From the NCBI GenBank assembly GCA_025267735.1, contig CM046298.1:29457866-29521865 (forward strand): DNA of 64,000 nt. The letters run 5' to 3'. A program made the translations under genes and the position numbers. The DNA comes from Mactra quadrangularis (taxonomy: Eukaryota > Mollusca > Bivalvia > Venerida > Mactridae). The notes under the pieces are model-generated. The model saw only the letters and a program-made list of their open reading frames with translations. It did not search any database and was not told the origin of the DNA. Shown here piece by piece: positions 61,801 to 64,000 of this stretch (position 1 is the first letter of the stretch; the number at the start of each line of letters is the position of its first letter).

Positions 61801-64000
61801 ACCCAGGTCGCCGGGTCGGCGTTCTGGGTTGGGTTCAAGCCAGAAACCGGAACTAGGTCACCATTGTTTACCTATTTTTTTGCTACGTGCATGTACATAT
61901 AGTACATATAGAGAGTCTACGGAGCGGAGACAAGGGCACGTAACTCGCCCCAAAACCGGTCCTAGCCGGGTCGGTTCGACACCCAGGTCACCGGGTCGGC
62001 GTTCTGGGTTGGGTCCGAGCCAGAAACCGGAACTAGGTCGCCATTGTTTACCTATTTTTTTGCTACGTGCATGTACATATAGTACATATAGAGAGTCTAC
62101 GGAGCGGAGACAAGGGCACGTAACTCGCCCCAAAACCGGTCCTAGCCGGGTCGGTTCGACACCCAGGTCGCCGGGTCGGCGTTCTGGGTTGGGTCCGCGC
62201 CAGAAACCGGAACTAGGTCACCATTGTTTACCTATTTTTTTGCTACGTGCATGTACATATAGTACATATAGAGAGTCTACGGAGCGGAGACAAGGGCACG
62301 TAACTCGCCCCAAAACCGGTCCTAGCCGGGTCGGTTCGACACCCAGGTCGCCGGGTCGGTGTTCTGGGTTGGGTCCGAGCCAGAAACCGGAACTAGGTCA
62401 CCATTGTTTACCTATTTTTTTGCTACGTGCATGTACATATAGTACATATAGAGAGTCTACGGAGCGGAGACAAGGGCACGTAACTCGCCCCAAAATCGGT
62501 CCTAGCCGGGTCGGTTCGACAACCAGGTCGCCGGGTCGGCGTTCTGGGTTGGGTCCGAGCCAGAAACCGGAACTAGGTCACCATTGTTTACCTATTTTTT
62601 TGCTACGTGCATGTACATATAGTACATATAGAGAGTCTACGGAGCGGAGACAAGGGCACGTAACTCGCCCCAAAACCGGTCCTAGCCGGGTCGGTTCGAC
62701 ACCCAGGTCGCCGGGTCGGCGTTCTGGGTTGGGTCCGAGCCAGAAACCGGAACTAGGTCACCATTGTTTACCTATTTTTTTGCTACGTGCATGTACATAT
62801 AGTACATATAGAGAGTCTACGGAGCGGAGACAAGGGCACGTAACTCGCCCCAAAACCGGTCCTAGCCGGGTCGGTTCGACACCCAGGTCGCCGGGTCGGC
62901 GTTCTGGGTTGGGTCCGAGCCAGAAACCGGAACTAGGTCACCATTGTTTACCTATTTTTTTGCTACGTGCATGTACATATAGTACATATAGAGAGTCTAC
63001 GGAGCGGAGACAAAGGCACGTAACTCGCCCCAAAACCGGTCCTAGCCGGTCGGTTCGACACCCCAGGTCGCCGGGTCAGCGTTCTGGGTTGGGTCCGAGC
63101 CAGAAACCGGAACTAGGTCACCATTGTTTACCTATTTTTTTGCTACGTGCATGTACATATAGTACATATAGAGAGTCTACGGAGCGGAGACAAGGGCACG
63201 TAACTCGCCCCAAAACCGGTCCTAGCCGGGTCGGTTCGACACCCAGGTCGCCGGGTCGGCGTTCTGGGTTGGGTCCGAGCCAGAAACCGGAACTAGGTCA
63301 CCATTGTTTACCTATTTTTTTGCTACGTGCATGTACATATAGTACATATAGAGAGTCTACGGAGCGGAGACAAGGACACGTAACTCGCCCCAAAACCGGT
63401 CCTAGCCGGGTCGGTTCGACACCCAGGTCGCCGGGTCGGCGTTCAGGGTTGGGTCCGAGCCAGAAACCGGAACTAGGTCACCATTGTTTACCTATTTTTT
63501 TGCTACGTGCATGTACATATAGTACATATAGAGAGTCTACGGAGCGGAGACAAGGGCACTTAACTCGCCCCAAAACCGGTCCTAGCCGGGTCGGTTCGAC
63601 ACCCAGGTCGCCGGGTCGGCGTTCTGGGTTGGGTCCGAGCCAGAAACCGGAACTAGGTCACCATTGTTTACCTATTTTTTTGCTACGTGCATGAACATAT
63701 AGTACATATAGAGAGTCTACGTTGCGGAGACAAGGGCACGTAACTCGCCCGAAAACCGGTCCTAGCCGGGTCGGTTCGACACCCAGGTCGCCGGGTCGGC
63801 GTTCTGGGTTGGGTCCGAGCCAGAAACCGGAACTAGGTCACCATTGTTTACCTATTTTTTTGCTACTTGCATGTACATATAGTACATATAGAGAGTCTAC
63901 GGAGCGGAGACAAGGGCAGGTAACTCGCCCCAAAACCGGTCCTAACCCGGTCGGTTCGACACCCAGGTCGCCGGGTCGGCGTTCTGGGTTGGGTCCGAGC
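55787..64000 (+). repeat. Satellite array B, inverted right arm, truncated by window end
   Basis: About 46 B1 monomers in reversed orientation (GTTTACCTATTTTTTTGCTA, GTGCATGTACATATAG, GGAGCGGAGACAAGGGCACG, GGTCCTAGCCGGGTCGGTTC). Monomers next to the junction share the GAAATGGAACTAGG variant with the left side. Further out, variants mirror the left block: CATAACCGGTCC (57632) against GGACCGGTTATGG (49322), CTACGTTGCGGAG (58139) against CTCCGCAACGTAG (48807), and GGTCGCCATTG (60598) against CAATGGCGACC (45989). No B2 monomer is seen here. Confidence 0.95.
60066..62943 (+). repeat. Eight-monomer tandem duplication in the right arm (1439 bp unit)
   Basis: The segment 60066-61504 is followed by a near-identical copy, 61505-62943. 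Shared private variants include a short A/T run (GCCTATTTTTTGCTACG, one T fewer, at 60071 and 61510), GACACCCTGGTCGCC, GAGAGTCAACGGAGC and GGGTCGGTGTTCTGG. The unit is eight times 180 minus the lost T. I could not find a single difference by eye in the parts I compared, so it is very young or a collapse/assembly product. Confidence 0.85.

Noticed and set aside
17641..64000. CENP-B box (TTCG-N4-A-N2-CGGG) in the B monomer
   Set aside because: TTCGACACCCAGGTCGCCGGG has TTCG and CGGG, but with the wrong spacing and no A at the required place. Array A also fails, with TTCGAGCCCCAAACCGG.
17641..64000. CRISPR-like array
   Set aside because: The period is constant, and the whole unit repeats with no unique spacers. 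The context is eukaryotic satellite DNA.

Overview
The window looks like non-genic, repeat-dominated DNA from a large eukaryotic genome. It is probably a marine invertebrate, most plausibly a bivalve mollusc. That placement is inference: it rests on a hairpin-bearing dispersed element of a kind I associate with molluscs, scattered tRNA-like SINE heads, and Tc1/mariner and pogo-type DNA transposons. I see no convincing protein-coding gene. Many long open frames exist, but they are by-products of a 180-bp tandem repeat, because 180 is a multiple of three.

Layout. 1-6920: AT-rich non-coding DNA with small dispersed repeats. These are a ~90-bp degenerate tandem repeat, a 24-bp minisatellite, three-member hairpin elements (two here, one at 16.96 kb), a class II tRNA-like SINE head, a probable MITE at 4131-4889, and a repeated 113-bp segment with a 17-bp perfect hairpin. 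6926-14241: satellite array A, about 39 monomers of 179 bp preceded by two transitional monomers that look like the second satellite family. 14242-17640: AT-rich spacer with three tRNA-like heads and the third hairpin element. 17641-55780: satellite array B, about 200 monomers of 180 bp in the opposite orientation. It contains two subfamilies (B1 and B2), several nested higher-order repeats, a 1170-bp pogo-like element (33279-34448) and a 1010-bp mariner relic (50642-51651). 55776-55786: an inversion junction. 55787-64000: about 46 more B monomers in reversed orientation, partly mirroring the block at roughly 43-49 kb, still running at the window end.

Main result. Arrays A and B are diverged sister satellites. 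Every regular monomer carries one perfect match to the RNA polymerase III B-box consensus GGTTCGANNCC, but at two different homologous sites in the two families. The transitional monomers at 6.9-7.25 kb join the families and carry a tRNA-like A-box and B-box pair. This suggests, but does not prove, a SINE or tRNA-derived origin. The array boundary at 14241, both transposon insertions and the inversion junction all fall in the same short TA-rich, hairpin-forming part of the monomer.
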